Source: JAPLST01 sp964397565
Lineage (GTDB): Bacteria > Auribacterota > UBA3054 > JAPLST01
Assembly: GCA_964397565.1 (NCBI GenBank)
Contig: CAYNJC010000005.1
Span: 62,001 to 126,000 of the forward strand
Reading direction: 5' to 3'
DNA length: 64,000 nt
The position numbers and the translations under genes were made by a program. A model generated the notes under the pieces. It did not search any database. It worked only from the letters and a program-made list of their open reading frames with translations, and was not told where the DNA came from. Of the stretch, positions 1 to 8,059 are shown piece by piece. The first letter of the stretch is position 1. Every line of letters starts with the position of its first letter.

Positions 1-2610
1 ACGACCGGCGGCTATCTCGCCGTCACGGAATATCAGCCCACCTATCAGCCCACTAAGAAAGATTTTGATTTCCTAACCGATCAGTGGACCCGCGTCTCTG
101 TCGCCTACAATTCCGCCACAGATCCCAGCCGCGTCGGCCACTTCCTGAAAGCAACTGTGAACAGCTATTTGTGCGCGCTGGACAACGTCACGCTCACCAC
201 CGGCACGTACCTGCGGGCATTTTATATCAGCGCCGCCGGCAGCGATCTCAACGATGGTCTTTCCCCCGCCACGCCCTGGCGTTCGTTCACCAACGTCAAT
301 GCGCGCACGCTGCTGCCGAACGAGTCCGTGCTCCTTCGCCGCGGCGACGAGTGGCGCCAGGAATTGCACCTGCGCGGCAAGGGCGCGCCCGGCCAGTACA
401 TCACTCTCGCCGATTATGGCTTGGCCGCGCTCGACCGCCCGCGCATTCGCCGCTATGATGTCGAGTATGACCGCTGTGCCGTCGTCGAGGGCGCCTCCTA
501 TTGGCGCATCCACGGCCTCGACTTGCGCGACGCCAAGATCGGCCTGTATTTGCGCTACAACCAGGATTATGTCAACACCGATGTGGCCGTCTATGACTGT
601 CATGTCGAAGGCTTGACCGACCAGACGCTTGATCCGCCCAAACACGATTACGAACTGGCCTGGTCAGTCGGCATTTTCATCGGCGGCAAAGCCGGCGGGC
701 CGGTGGGCCATCCGCTCAATTGGAGCAATGTGCTCGATGGCGTCAGCGTGTCCAACTGCACTTTCCGCCGCTGCGCGATCGGCTTTGGTAATGCCTGGTA
801 CTATCCCGAACCGTACAAAGGGCGCCTGCGCAATGTCCGCATGAGTGACTGCACGGCGATCGATTGCATGAACGGCGCGCTCATGTTATTTGACACGGAT
901 GGCGCCGTGGTCGAGCGCGTGCGCGCCATTGGCGGCGGCGGCGATTGCTGGTGCGGCTCCGCACTCGGTATCGTCCAGTCCGGCCGCAACATTGTCATCG
1001 ACAATTGTGAATTCGCCGGGATTAACCGGGCCCACAGCGCCGACGGCGTCGGCTTTGACTTCGAGGGCAGCGCCGAAAATTGCGTCTTTCGCAATGTCGT
1101 CATTCACGATTGCTCCGGCGCGGCGCTCCTGAATCTCACCACTGGCGGCATCAATAGCAACATGACGTTTGCCAATTGCACCTTTTATAATAATGCCCGC
1201 AATCCGTGGAATGACCAGATCGGCAGCGAAATGTGCTGCGGCTACGCCGGCAACCTCGGCATCGTCAGCAACTGCGGCCTCTACACCAGTTGGAACGCGG
1301 ACAGCGCTCTCTCGGCCAATTGGGGCGGCCACGCCATGATCAACGTGCGCACCGGCAGTTTCCAGACGGTCTACAACCGGCCGACCTGGTGGGGCTGGCA
1401 GACCGACGGCAATTTCGACGGCTGGAGCTCGCCCAATCAACTCGACGGCCTCGTCGTCAGCGGCGGCGCGCTCCGCGCCACCAGTGCTGGCGTTGACCCG
1501 TTTATTGTCTCCGCACCGACCTGGACGCCCGCGCTGGCCACCCGCTTCGCCTGGGTGCGCATGAGCCAGTCCGCCGGCACCCATGCCCAGTTTTTCTGGA
1601 TCACCGAGACCGATCCCAATTGGGACGGCGCCAAGAGTGCCGCCTTTCCGATCACTGCCGATGGCGCGCCGCATGACTATTATGTCGACCTCGTCGCCGC
1701 CGGCGCCAAGGGGCTCATCACGCAAGTCAGGCTTGATCCGACTATCGTCGCCGGTTCGGCCATGGCCATCGATTACGTGCGACTGGTCGAGTCAATCAGC
1801 CCGCTGCCTACCAATGCGCCCGCGCCACGCGCCGCCTGGCCGATCCAAACGACGCTCACCGGCCAAACGCTCGACAACTGGATGCTGGAAAGTTCCTCAA
1901 ACTCGCAGGCGGGCGGCTCCATTGGCAATGTCAGCGCCACCACCGTGCGCGCCGGCGATGAAACAAACAATGCCGCTTATCGCGCGATTGTCGCGTTCGA
2001 TACCTCAACCTTGCCCGATAATGCCAGCATCTTGGAGGCCACGCTCGCGGTGCGGCGCAGTTCCGTCGTCGGCACTGACCCATGGATCCATGGCGGCTCC
2101 CTGATTGATGGCGATTTTTGTGAAATTGATCAGGCGGTGCCTTACTTCGGGGCGTCATCGGCCGTCGTCGCCAGCGACTGGGAAGCCACCGCCAGCCTCA
2201 CCAATGTCGGCCGCTATATCATCGCGTATCAAAACGGACTGCAAGTGCGCGAGCAACTGAGCGCCGCCGCACGCGCGCTCATTGATCCCGGCGCCGGCGG
2301 CGTCGCGCAGTTCCGCCTGCGCTTCACGCGCGCAACCAATGGCAACAACAGCGCCGACTATGTCAACTTCGGCTCGGCCAATCATGGCACCGCCTCATAT
2401 CGCCCCATCCTCAAATGCTCGTATTACACGTCGGCGCCACCCGCACGCGTCAGCGCGCCATTCACTGCGCCGACGGTCGGCACCGTAAACTTGCCCGCCA
2501 TGCCCATGCCGGCAGTGACCACGCGCATGGCCGGGCCGCAGCCCACCAATCGTTTCATGCAAACCGACAATACTTGCTTGCGACCCCCTGCACCTGACCG
2601 CGCCCCGTGA
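1..2610 (+). CDS. Secreted right-handed beta-helix protein with C-terminal DNRLRE-like domain (5' end missing)
   Basis: The reading frame is open from base 1, so the N-terminus lies outside the window; the GTG at 157 is internal. The first ~50 codons look like the end of a carbohydrate-binding module. At about 228-430 the motif YISAAGSDLNDG followed by PATPWRSF, VLLRRGDEW and GKGAPGQYITLADYG marks the start of a parallel beta-helix of the kind found in polysaccharide lyases and depolymerases. Repeating N-C-x-F turns follow to about 1300. From about 1850 the segment AAYRAIVAFDTSTLP and ATLAVRRSS resembles DNRLRE/CBM96-type domains. A role in extracellular polysaccharide degradation or binding is inference. 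The stop overlaps the next start as GTGA (2607-2610), indicating translational coupling. Confidence 0.8.
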   Translation, partial: TTGGYLAVTEYQPTYQPTKKDFDFLTDQWTRVSVAYNSATDPSRVGHFLKATVNSYLCALDNVTLTTGTYLRAFYISAAGSDLNDGLSPATPWRSFTNVNARTLLPNESVLLRRGDEWRQELHLRGKGAPGQYITLADYGLAALDRPRIRRYDVEYDRCAVVEGASYWRIHGLDLRDAKIGLYLRYNQDYVNTDVAVYDCHVEGLTDQTLDPPKHDYELAWSVGIFIGGKAGGPVGHPLNWSNVLDGVSVSNCTFRRCAIGFGNAWYYPEPYKGRLRNVRMSDCTAIDCMNGALMLFDTDGAVVERVRAIGGGGDCWCGSALGIVQSGRNIVIDNCEFAGINRAHSADGVGFDFEGSAENCVFRNVVIHDCSGAALLNLTTGGINSNMTFANCTFYNNARNPWNDQIGSEMCCGYAGNLGIVSNCGLYTSWNADSALSANWGGHAMINVRTGSFQTVYNRPTWWGWQTDGNFDGWSSPNQLDGLVVSGGALRATSAGVDPFIVSAPTWTPALATRFAWVRMSQSAGTHAQFFWITETDPNWDGAKSAAFPITADGAPHDYYVDLVAAGAKGLITQVRLDPTIVAGSAMAIDYVRLVESISPLPTNAPAPRAAWPIQTTLTGQTLDNWMLESSSNSQAGGSIGNVSATTVRAGDETNNAAYRAIVAFDTSTLPDNASILEATLAVRRSSVVGTDPWIHGGSLIDGDFCEIDQAVPYFGASSAVVASDWEATASLTNVGRYIIAYQNGLQVREQLSAAARALIDPGAGGVAQFRLRFTRATNGNNSADYVNFGSANHGTASYRPILKCSYYTSAPPARVSAPFTAPTVGTVNLPAMPMPAVTTRMAGPQPTNRFMQTDNTCLRPPAPDRAP

Positions 2611-3806
2611 AGTCGCTGGAACAGTATCTCCGTGCCAGCGCCGTTGCGCGCGACGTCATCACCACCTTCCTTGACGGCGCTCAGCCACACTGGGCGCAGT
2701 TCGATCCGGAGGTCGGTTACACCCTCGGGAATTTCATGCCGCGCGACGGCATGGATGGCTGCTGGACCATCTCGACCGCCCAGCCCAACGGCATGCGTAC
2801 CGCGCAGGTGTACGCCAACAAGCCATGCCGCATCAACACCTATGGCAACAGTTTTACCCAATGCCACCAAGTCAGCGACGGTGAAACATGGCAGGAATAT
2901 CTCGCCGCGCATTTCGGCGAGCCCATCCGCAATTTCGGCATGGGCGGCTACGGCATCTATCAAACCCACCGGCGCATGTTGCGCACTGAACGCAGCGCGC
3001 TGGGCACGCCGAACGTGCTGTTGTACGTTTGGGGCGACGACCATTGCCGCAGTGTGATGCGCTGCCGCCACGCCGTCACCTATCCGCACTGGGATTCGCG
3101 CGGCGGCGCGGCCTTTCATGGCAATTTCTGGGCGCACGTCGAGCTTGATCTGGCCACCCGTCATTTTGTCGAAAAAGAAAATCTGCTGGCCACGCCGGCA
3201 AGCCTGTATCAAATGGCGGATCCCGACTTCATGGTCGAGGCCCTGCGCGATGATCTCATGTTGCAGCTCTATGCCGCCGACGATGTGGATCCCGCCACGC
3301 TTGACCTTAAGCGCCTGCATGCGCTGGCTGACGCGCTCAATGCGCCGCGCCTCGACCTGCGCGACGCCGACCGCCTGCGCGCCTCAGCCCTGCGGCTCCG
3401 CAACGCCTACGGCTTCGCCGCCACGCAATACATTCTCGACCTGAGCGCCGCCTTCTGCAAGGCGCACAACAAACAGCTCCTGATCATTCTGCTCTGCCCG
3501 CTGGTGACCATGGAACTGTTGCGTGGCCAGCCGCGGTATGACCAGCCAATTGTCGATTTTCTTGAAGCCCGACGCTACAAGTACTTCGACATGAACCTGG
3601 TGCATTTGCGCGATTTCGCCAGCTTCAATCTGTCGGTCGATGACTACATCAAACGCTATTTCATCGGCCATTACAGCCCGGCCGGCAATCATTTCTTCGC
3701 CTATGCGCTGAAAGACACGCTGGTACAATGGCTCGCGCCCAAGCCGCTCACCTATCGCGACGACGGCACCCGCCCGTTTGATTTCAAGGGCTACCTGCCC
3801 GCGTAA
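2607..3806 (+). CDS. SGNH/GDSL-type hydrolase
   Basis: 399 residues starting at a GTG that overlaps the preceding stop by 4 bp. Block I is INTYGNSFTQ with Ser82 as the likely nucleophile, block II is NFGMGGYG, block III is YVWGDDH, and a C-terminal segment around His355 reads FIGHYSPAGNHFF, like the H-x-S-P-A-G element of AlgJ/X-type SGNH enzymes. The Asp normally two residues before that His is not obvious, so the catalytic triad is only partly supported. There is no clear signal peptide. Coupling to the beta-helix gene suggests it deacylates the same glycan, but that is inference. Confidence 0.72.
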   Translation: MKSLEQYLRASAVARDVITTFLDGAQPHWAQFDPEVGYTLGNFMPRDGMDGCWTISTAQPNGMRTAQVYANKPCRINTYGNSFTQCHQVSDGETWQEYLAAHFGEPIRNFGMGGYGIYQTHRRMLRTERSALGTPNVLLYVWGDDHCRSVMRCRHAVTYPHWDSRGGAAFHGNFWAHVELDLATRHFVEKENLLATPASLYQMADPDFMVEALRDDLMLQLYAADDVDPATLDLKRLHALADALNAPRLDLRDADRLRASALRLRNAYGFAATQYILDLSAAFCKAHNKQLLIILLCPLVTMELLRGQPRYDQPIVDFLEARRYKYFDMNLVHLRDFASFNLSVDDYIKRYFIGHYSPAGNHFFAYALKDTLVQWLAPKPLTYRDDGTRPFDFKGYLPA

Positions 3807-3814
3807 GCAGCGCC

Positions 3815-4012
3815 GAGGGGCATGCCGCCGCTGCCGTTGCTCTGCCACCGCATACCGCACACTGAATACCGCATTCTGAACCACGTACGCCACGCGCTCC
3901 GCGCGGGGCATGCTGCTGCTGTTGCTCTGCCACCGCATACCGCACACTGAATACCGCATACTGAACCCCGTACGCCACGCGCTCCGCGCGGGGCATGCCG
4001 CCGCTGCCCTTC
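3815..4012. repeat. 85-bp tandem repeat with relatives at 4166-4208 and 23244-23287
   Basis: Two full units and a third partial one: TCTGCCACCGCATACC begins at 3841 and 3926, and CATGCY-GCTG at 3821, 3909 and 3994 (spacing 85 bp, one CTG/CCG triplet difference). Each unit contains an AT-poor half ending CGCTCCGCGCGGGGCATG and a word-like half of ATACCGCA/ACTGAA steps. A fourth, diverged word-like half is at 4166-4208 and runs into the stop of the next gene. The GC-rich half is present in reverse orientation at 23244-23287. No ORF of interest lies in this gap. Confidence 0.85.
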
Positions 4013-4057
4013 TTCTCACAAAGGATCCTGCGAAGCACCATGCATAGCTGCCGCTTT

Positions 4058-4080
4058 CAATCGACATTTTATGTCGATTG
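4058..4080. repeat. 23-bp palindrome, copy 1
   Basis: Perfect inverted repeat: CAATCGACAT, 3 nt (TTT), ATGTCGATTG. It lies between two convergent genes, with no T-tract typical of a terminator. Related 23-bp copies are at 13924, 23075 and 58542. Confidence 0.8.
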
Positions 4081-4200
4081 TGTCTGCGCCGCCACCTAAC
4101 ACCAAAAACTTTTCAACCTTAAACTCTATGTCGCCCCGGCCTCCGCCCCGCGATCTGCCGCATCTGCTCTGCCACCGTATACCGAATACTGAATACCGCA

Positions 4201-6363
4201 TTACCGCACGGCGTACAGCCGTATGCCCGGCCCGGCCGCAATCCGCAGTTTCTTGTTTCGGTGACCGGTGATTTCGTTTGCACCCGCCGGCGCGCCCTGT
4301 TCGTCCAGCGGCACCAATCGAAACTGCTCCGGCACCGGCCAGCCGAGCTGCGCGAGGTCAATGCCGGTCTCGCCGCGCGTGTCCACCATCAAGCGGGTCT
4401 CCGCGCCGTCGCGCCATGCGCAGACCGTGCCGTCCACATCAAACGGGCCAGATTGCGTGCGGGCGGCGCTCTCGAGGCTGCGCCAGTGCGGCGCTTCGAT
4501 CCGCGTGATTGGCAGGCCGCCCTCCATGAGCCGCGCCTGATGGATGCCGGGCGCAACCGCCATGAAGCCAAAGGGCGTCAGCAAGATTTTGCGCCCGTCG
4601 AACAATGCCTCGCGCGGTTTGTCGTCGAAATTCACCAGGCACTGCCCGCCGCCGGAAAACCGTGTCTCTTGAAGCATGGCGTCATCGCTCAACCAGCGGT
4701 GGTCGAGCATGCGCTCGCCCATCAGCGCGCCCTGCCAGCGCGACGTGTTGCGGGCCACGCGCAGCAGATCGGCGCGCCGCCGGTTCCAGCCAAAGCAAAT
4801 GTTCTGGTCCTTCTCCACATTGGCGAGCCACACCATGGGCATCTGCGCGTGGAGGATGTTCCACAGCTCCCGCCGCGCGGCGATTTCGGGCGCGATCTCG
4901 GCGAACTGGCCGTTGGCATCGCCCCAGTACCAGGTGCTGACCACGCAGTCATGGAACACCAAGTCCCAAAGCGGGATGCGGCCGGCCGGGTTTGCGCCCC
5001 AGCGCAAATAGTTCGGCTTCAATTCCTGGCGCGTGGCCACCGTGCGCAAATGCCCGCCGGGCATCTCCCACCAGAACGCGCCGCTCAGCATGCCCTCGTT
5101 GTAGTCCAGCAGGTCAACATTCCAAGCCTTGCCATGCTCGCCGCCCAGCACCCAGCCGTGGTCAACCACATATTTCAGCAGCGCGCGGCGGGCCGCCAGA
5201 TCCGCACGACGGTCGAGCGGATGCGCGGGATGGAAGTCTTCCACCAGATCCAGCGCGGGCGTCACGTCAACAAAGCGGCCCCGCAATCCATGGGATGTGT
5301 GCACCGGCTCGACGAGGCGCTTGAAGGCCTCGAGTTCGAGCGCCGGCGAACGGCGGTAGTATTGCGTCTTGCCGTCGAAAGTGAGCCAGTTCTTGACCGA
5401 TTCGCCGGCGCGATCCTGCATAGCGGCATCGGCGATAGGTTCCTCAGCACTCTCGAGCATATCCACCATGTTGGAATACTGGGATTCGAGATAGTCCATG
5501 TCGCGAATCGTCTGCACCTGCTGCGGGTCAATATGCGTATCGCAGTAGAAGAGCGACCGGTCAATGCCGTGGGCGCGGAACTGGCGGGCCACCACGTCGG
5601 GTTGGCCGGCGCCCGACGCGCCCCAGGCCACCACCGCGCCGCGGAGCAGCTCGACGTTGGGCCGTGCAGTCGCCTTTTGCCGCAGCGTCTTCAGCCCGCC
5701 CGCCTGCTCGACGATCTGGCGGTAGCGCTGCGCCAGCGCAACATAGCCGCCTTGCTCCACAAAGTACAAAGTCACGGCCCGGCTGTATGCCCAGGTGTCT
5801 TTTACTGACAGCCACTCCGTCTGCGGCCAAGCCAAACCCGCCGCGTCGCGCGCAAGATGCACGACCACATCGTACGACGTGTCGTAATGCACCATCATGC
5901 CGTCGCCACGGCGCAGGTCGATAAGGCCGATCCATGGCATATCGAGGCCGAGATTGCCGTTAACCATGAAGGCCGGCGCGGGGTACGGCTCGGCCTGTGG
6001 CACGAGTTGTCCGCAGGACCGGTGGCAGAACACCAGCGCGCCATCCGCGAGCGCGGTCTCAAACTGCGTCGGATACTGAAACCCGGCGAAGCGTGCGGCG
6101 GTGTCCTGGGTATCGAGATCGAAGCGCACGGCACCGACTTCGGGCACCGTGACGCGGACGGCAAAACGGCGGGCGCTTTCAATATCGAGGATTTGCACGC
6201 AAAGGGCGGCTTCGTTCTCGCGGGTGGCGTCAACCACTCGGCAGTCCGGCATGGCCGCCGACCGCCACATGCGACCCGTGCGTTGATCTGCGATAGTCCA
6301 GATATGCCCGCCCGGGTCAAGCGTCACCGTCAGAGGTCCGTTCTGAATGTTGTAGTCAATCAT
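4201..6363 (-). CDS. Putative glycoside hydrolase, DUF5696-like
   Basis: 720 residues without a signal peptide, so probably cytoplasmic, although the sandwich-like N-terminus (VTLDPGGHIWTIADQRTGRMW) resembles a galactose-mutarotase fold. The central part carries a TIM-barrel-like core: FVDVTPALDL, then GGEHGKAWNVDLLDYNEG and PLWDLVFHDCVVSTWYWGD. The same blocks occur in the secreted 1150-residue protein at 26079-29531, so the two are paralogues. The layout suggests the DUF5696 family, distantly related to GH101-like enzymes; the name is from recall and the substrate is unknown. The start ATG at 6363 has only a weak purine-rich leader. Confidence 0.65.
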   Translation of the reverse strand: MIDYNIQNGPLTVTLDPGGHIWTIADQRTGRMWRSAAMPDCRVVDATRENEAALCVQILDIESARRFAVRVTVPEVGAVRFDLDTQDTAARFAGFQYPTQFETALADGALVFCHRSCGQLVPQAEPYPAPAFMVNGNLGLDMPWIGLIDLRRGDGMMVHYDTSYDVVVHLARDAAGLAWPQTEWLSVKDTWAYSRAVTLYFVEQGGYVALAQRYRQIVEQAGGLKTLRQKATARPNVELLRGAVVAWGASGAGQPDVVARQFRAHGIDRSLFYCDTHIDPQQVQTIRDMDYLESQYSNMVDMLESAEEPIADAAMQDRAGESVKNWLTFDGKTQYYRRSPALELEAFKRLVEPVHTSHGLRGRFVDVTPALDLVEDFHPAHPLDRRADLAARRALLKYVVDHGWVLGGEHGKAWNVDLLDYNEGMLSGAFWWEMPGGHLRTVATRQELKPNYLRWGANPAGRIPLWDLVFHDCVVSTWYWGDANGQFAEIAPEIAARRELWNILHAQMPMVWLANVEKDQNICFGWNRRRADLLRVARNTSRWQGALMGERMLDHRWLSDDAMLQETRFSGGGQCLVNFDDKPREALFDGRKILLTPFGFMAVAPGIHQARLMEGGLPITRIEAPHWRSLESAARTQSGPFDVDGTVCAWRDGAETRLMVDTRGETGIDLAQLGWPVPEQFRLVPLDEQGAPAGANEITGHRNKKLRIAAGPGIRLYAVR

Positions 6364-6432
6364 TGTTGGTCTTTTGTTGTATTACTGAAGCCGTCTGTCC
6401 CTAAATTCCCGCGCCCGCACGAGAATTTACCG

Positions 6433-6460
6433 CTTAAGTTTTAAACTTCGCGCCAGGCAC
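6433..6460 (+). repeat. REP-like sequence a (diverged)
   Basis: CTTAAGTT followed by a short A-rich spacer and CGCGCCAGGCAC. It is preceded by AAATTCCCGCGCC and GAATT, as in copy b. Together with copies b-e it defines a 27-bp motif restricted to 6.4-10.8 kb. Confidence 0.65.
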
Positions 6461-6516
6461 CGGGCTGATGACGCCCGGCGTGGATGCCGCCGTTGCGCAC
6501 ACACGCCGTTGGCGCA

Positions 6517-6697
6517 GTTGGAGTACAAGCTTCAGCTTGTGTAATTTGTTCGCGGCCAACAAATTAATCCACAACCATGCGCGGCACATGGTTGTAACCA
6601 GCAAGACAGTGAACCACCGATGTACGCCGGCTGCATTGCCGCACCATAATTTATTACGTTGCGAAATAAATTTCCACGCTAAAGCGTGTACTCCAAC
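6517..6697. repeat. 181-bp element of nested palindromes bounded by 10-bp inverted repeats
   Basis: Outer repeats GTTGGAGTAC (6517-6526) and GTACTCCAAC (6688-6697) are perfect. Inside are ACAAGCT/AGCTTGT at about 6523-6540, TAATTTGTT-7 nt-AACAAATTA (6542-6566), ACAACCATG-7 nt-CATGGTTGT (6571-6595), AATTTATT/AATAAATT (6648-6672) and CACGCT-AA-AGCGTG (6675-6688). No coding region is evident. It looks like a composite of REP/MITE-like hairpins. Confidence 0.8.
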
Positions 6698-6773
6698 GGA
6701 TTCATCCACCCGAATGCGCTCCCGGATGCGGCTCACCGTCGCTTTCCAAATTCCCGCGCCGCGCGCGAATTCC

Positions 6774-6800
6774 CTTAAGTGCAAAAACCGCGCCAGGCAC
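6774..6800 (+). repeat. REP-like sequence b
   Basis: Starts CTTAAGTGCAAAAACC and ends GCGCCAGGCAC. It is the exact reverse complement of copy c, and faces the 3' end of the AT-rich PEP-CTERM gene. Confidence 0.8.
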
Positions 6801-6890
6801 CAATCAGGCACCAATCAGGCAGGCACCAATCAGGCAGGCACCAATCAGGCAGGCACCAATCAGGCAGGCACCAATCAGGCACCAATCAGC
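6795..6890. repeat. 15-bp tandem array grown from REP b
   Basis: Seven copies of CACCAATCAG at 6798, 6809, 6824, 6839, 6854, 6869 and 6880 (spacings 11, 15, 15, 15, 15, 11). Each unit joins the outer GGTGC of the REP (minus-strand view) to a TGATT flank. The array supplies the last codons and the stop of the PEP-CTERM reading frame on the minus strand. Confidence 0.9.
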
Positions 6891-8008
6891 AATGGTAAAA
6901 GCAAAGTAAGAAGACTTGTTTTTGGTTCTGGGATTATATTTATTGGTAGAAATTTATCTTCTTCTGGATAAAGAGTATTTGAAGCAGGTGGACCTCTTAG
7001 TCTTGGTTGAGAATATACATCAAAGATATATTTATTTTGAGCAGGGCGTTTTGGAGTCCATTTAAATTCTCCTAAACATCTATATCTATTTGAAGGAGCA
7101 ATGTTTGCATTATCTGTTAATCTTGTATTATCACCTAACAAAATTCTTCCATTTGAAATATATTGAGGAGTATTATCTACTCTATTAAAACCAGACATCA
7201 TTGTAAATCCTTCGAAAAAATCATTTGAAGAAGGAAGGTTAGAATCAATAAAATTAACATAGTTACTAAGCATTGTCAAGTCCCACTCTACATCATTAAA
7301 TAAAGAGGTTGGGTGTTGAGTGGAATCTACATAACATTTTACTGTGTTTGTTGGTGTGTCTAATGGAGATTCGTTGTACCAGAAATTAGTTGTTTCTTGT
7401 CCTGAATCATTGAAATATTTTAATTCGAAAATCATGTTTGCGTTTGCAGATTGCGCAGCAACGCCAGCCAGCAAAAGCAATCCTGCTGCCAAGTGCCACA
7501 CCAGGTGCCTGGCGCGGTTTTTGCACTTAAGGATGCTCGCGCCGGTCACTGTTGCCGGCAAAGCAGCCGGCATGCTCTCAATAAAAAACGAACTATCGAG
7601 GGTGATTGGCTGCGTTGTTATTTTATGGATTTGCGCAAAGCGAGATTTTGCTATGTTAGTGTCTCTTTGGGAATCATTGGTGCGCAATGCGCGCATCGAG
7701 AAGATTTTGACACCGCCCAGTGCGCCCACGCCGATCGGCCGGTCAACCAAGCCGCGAAAGCCAGTGCTTCGCAGAAACGCCGGCGAAAGCAGCACGCCGC
7801 TGAACCCCCCGCTATAGCTGTCGGTGAACATCGAACGCATATCCCATAGCGTGCCATGCGGCGCGGCGCTGCTACGGACCGCCGCCAGTGCGGCGTGATA
7901 ATTGAAGCCATGATCGGCATGCGTGACGGCCATGAAATTCTTCTTGAGCTTCAGGCTGTTAAACACTGCCTTGGTACTCATTCTGACACCAGTTTTGCCG
8001 TAGCTCAT
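6875..8008 (-). CDS. Chimeric ORF: unknown N-terminal part joined through a REP to an AT-rich PEP-CTERM secreted protein
   Basis: The 377-residue frame has a strong RBS (AGGAGA) before ATG 8008. Residues 1 to about 145 match nothing I recognise. About residues 158-167 are REP c read in frame (ILKCKNRAR). A hydrophobic signal-like segment WHLAAGLLLLAGVAAQSANA follows, and then a secreted domain from NMIFELKYFNDSG. The DNA of that domain (about 6890-7440) is markedly AT-rich. The C-terminus IIPEPKTSLLTLLLPLLIGA has the PEP motif and the hydrophobic stretch but no basic tail, because the 15-bp array supplies the stop. ATG 7573 is an alternative start for the secreted part alone. It may be a REP-made fusion or pseudogene; the intact role would be a surface-anchored protein of unknown function. 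Confidence 0.55.
   Translation of the reverse strand: MSYGKTGVRMSTKAVFNSLKLKKNFMAVTHADHGFNYHAALAAVRSSAAPHGTLWDMRSMFTDSYSGGFSGVLLSPAFLRSTGFRGLVDRPIGVGALGGVKIFSMRALRTNDSQRDTNIAKSRFAQIHKITTQPITLDSSFFIESMPAALPATVTGASILKCKNRARHLVWHLAAGLLLLAGVAAQSANANMIFELKYFNDSGQETTNFWYNESPLDTPTNTVKCYVDSTQHPTSLFNDVEWDLTMLSNYVNFIDSNLPSSNDFFEGFTMMSGFNRVDNTPQYISNGRILLGDNTRLTDNANIAPSNRYRCLGEFKWTPKRPAQNKYIFDVYSQPRLRGPPASNTLYPEEDKFLPINIIPEPKTSLLTLLLPLLIGA
7505..7531 (-). repeat. REP-like sequence c
   Basis: On the plus strand starts GTGCCTGGCGCGG and ends TTTTTGCACTTAAG. The bases before it (AAGTGCCACACCAGGTGCC) look like a diverged flank duplication containing GGTGCC. It is read in frame as the basic n-region before the signal peptide of the neighbouring ORF. 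Confidence 0.8.
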
Positions 8009-8032
8009 CGCTTTCTCCTGTGCGCCCGGCTA

Positions 8033-8059
8033 GTGCCTGGCGCGGTTTTTGCATTTTAG
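8033..8059 (-). repeat. REP-like sequence d, overlapping the RAYT stop
   Basis: GTGCCTGGCGCGG then TTTTTGCATTTTAG on the plus strand. It contains the TAA stop (minus strand, 8056-8058) of the transposase and is inverted relative to copy e, so the transposase lies between two inverted REPs whose GTGCC ends point outward. Confidence 0.8.

Noticed and set aside
4058..4080. Rho-independent terminator between convergent genes
   Set aside because: The hairpin is AT-rich and lacks a T-tract, and identical palindromes occur upstream of and inside genes.
4261..5808. Long open frame opposite the DUF5696-like gene
   Set aside because: It lies entirely antisense to a gene with clear conserved blocks, has Arg/Ala/His-rich composition typical of GC-rich shadow frames, and no recognisable domain.
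6795..6890. Possible CRISPR array
   Set aside because: The repeats are contiguous 11/15-bp units without spacers, and no cas gene is present.
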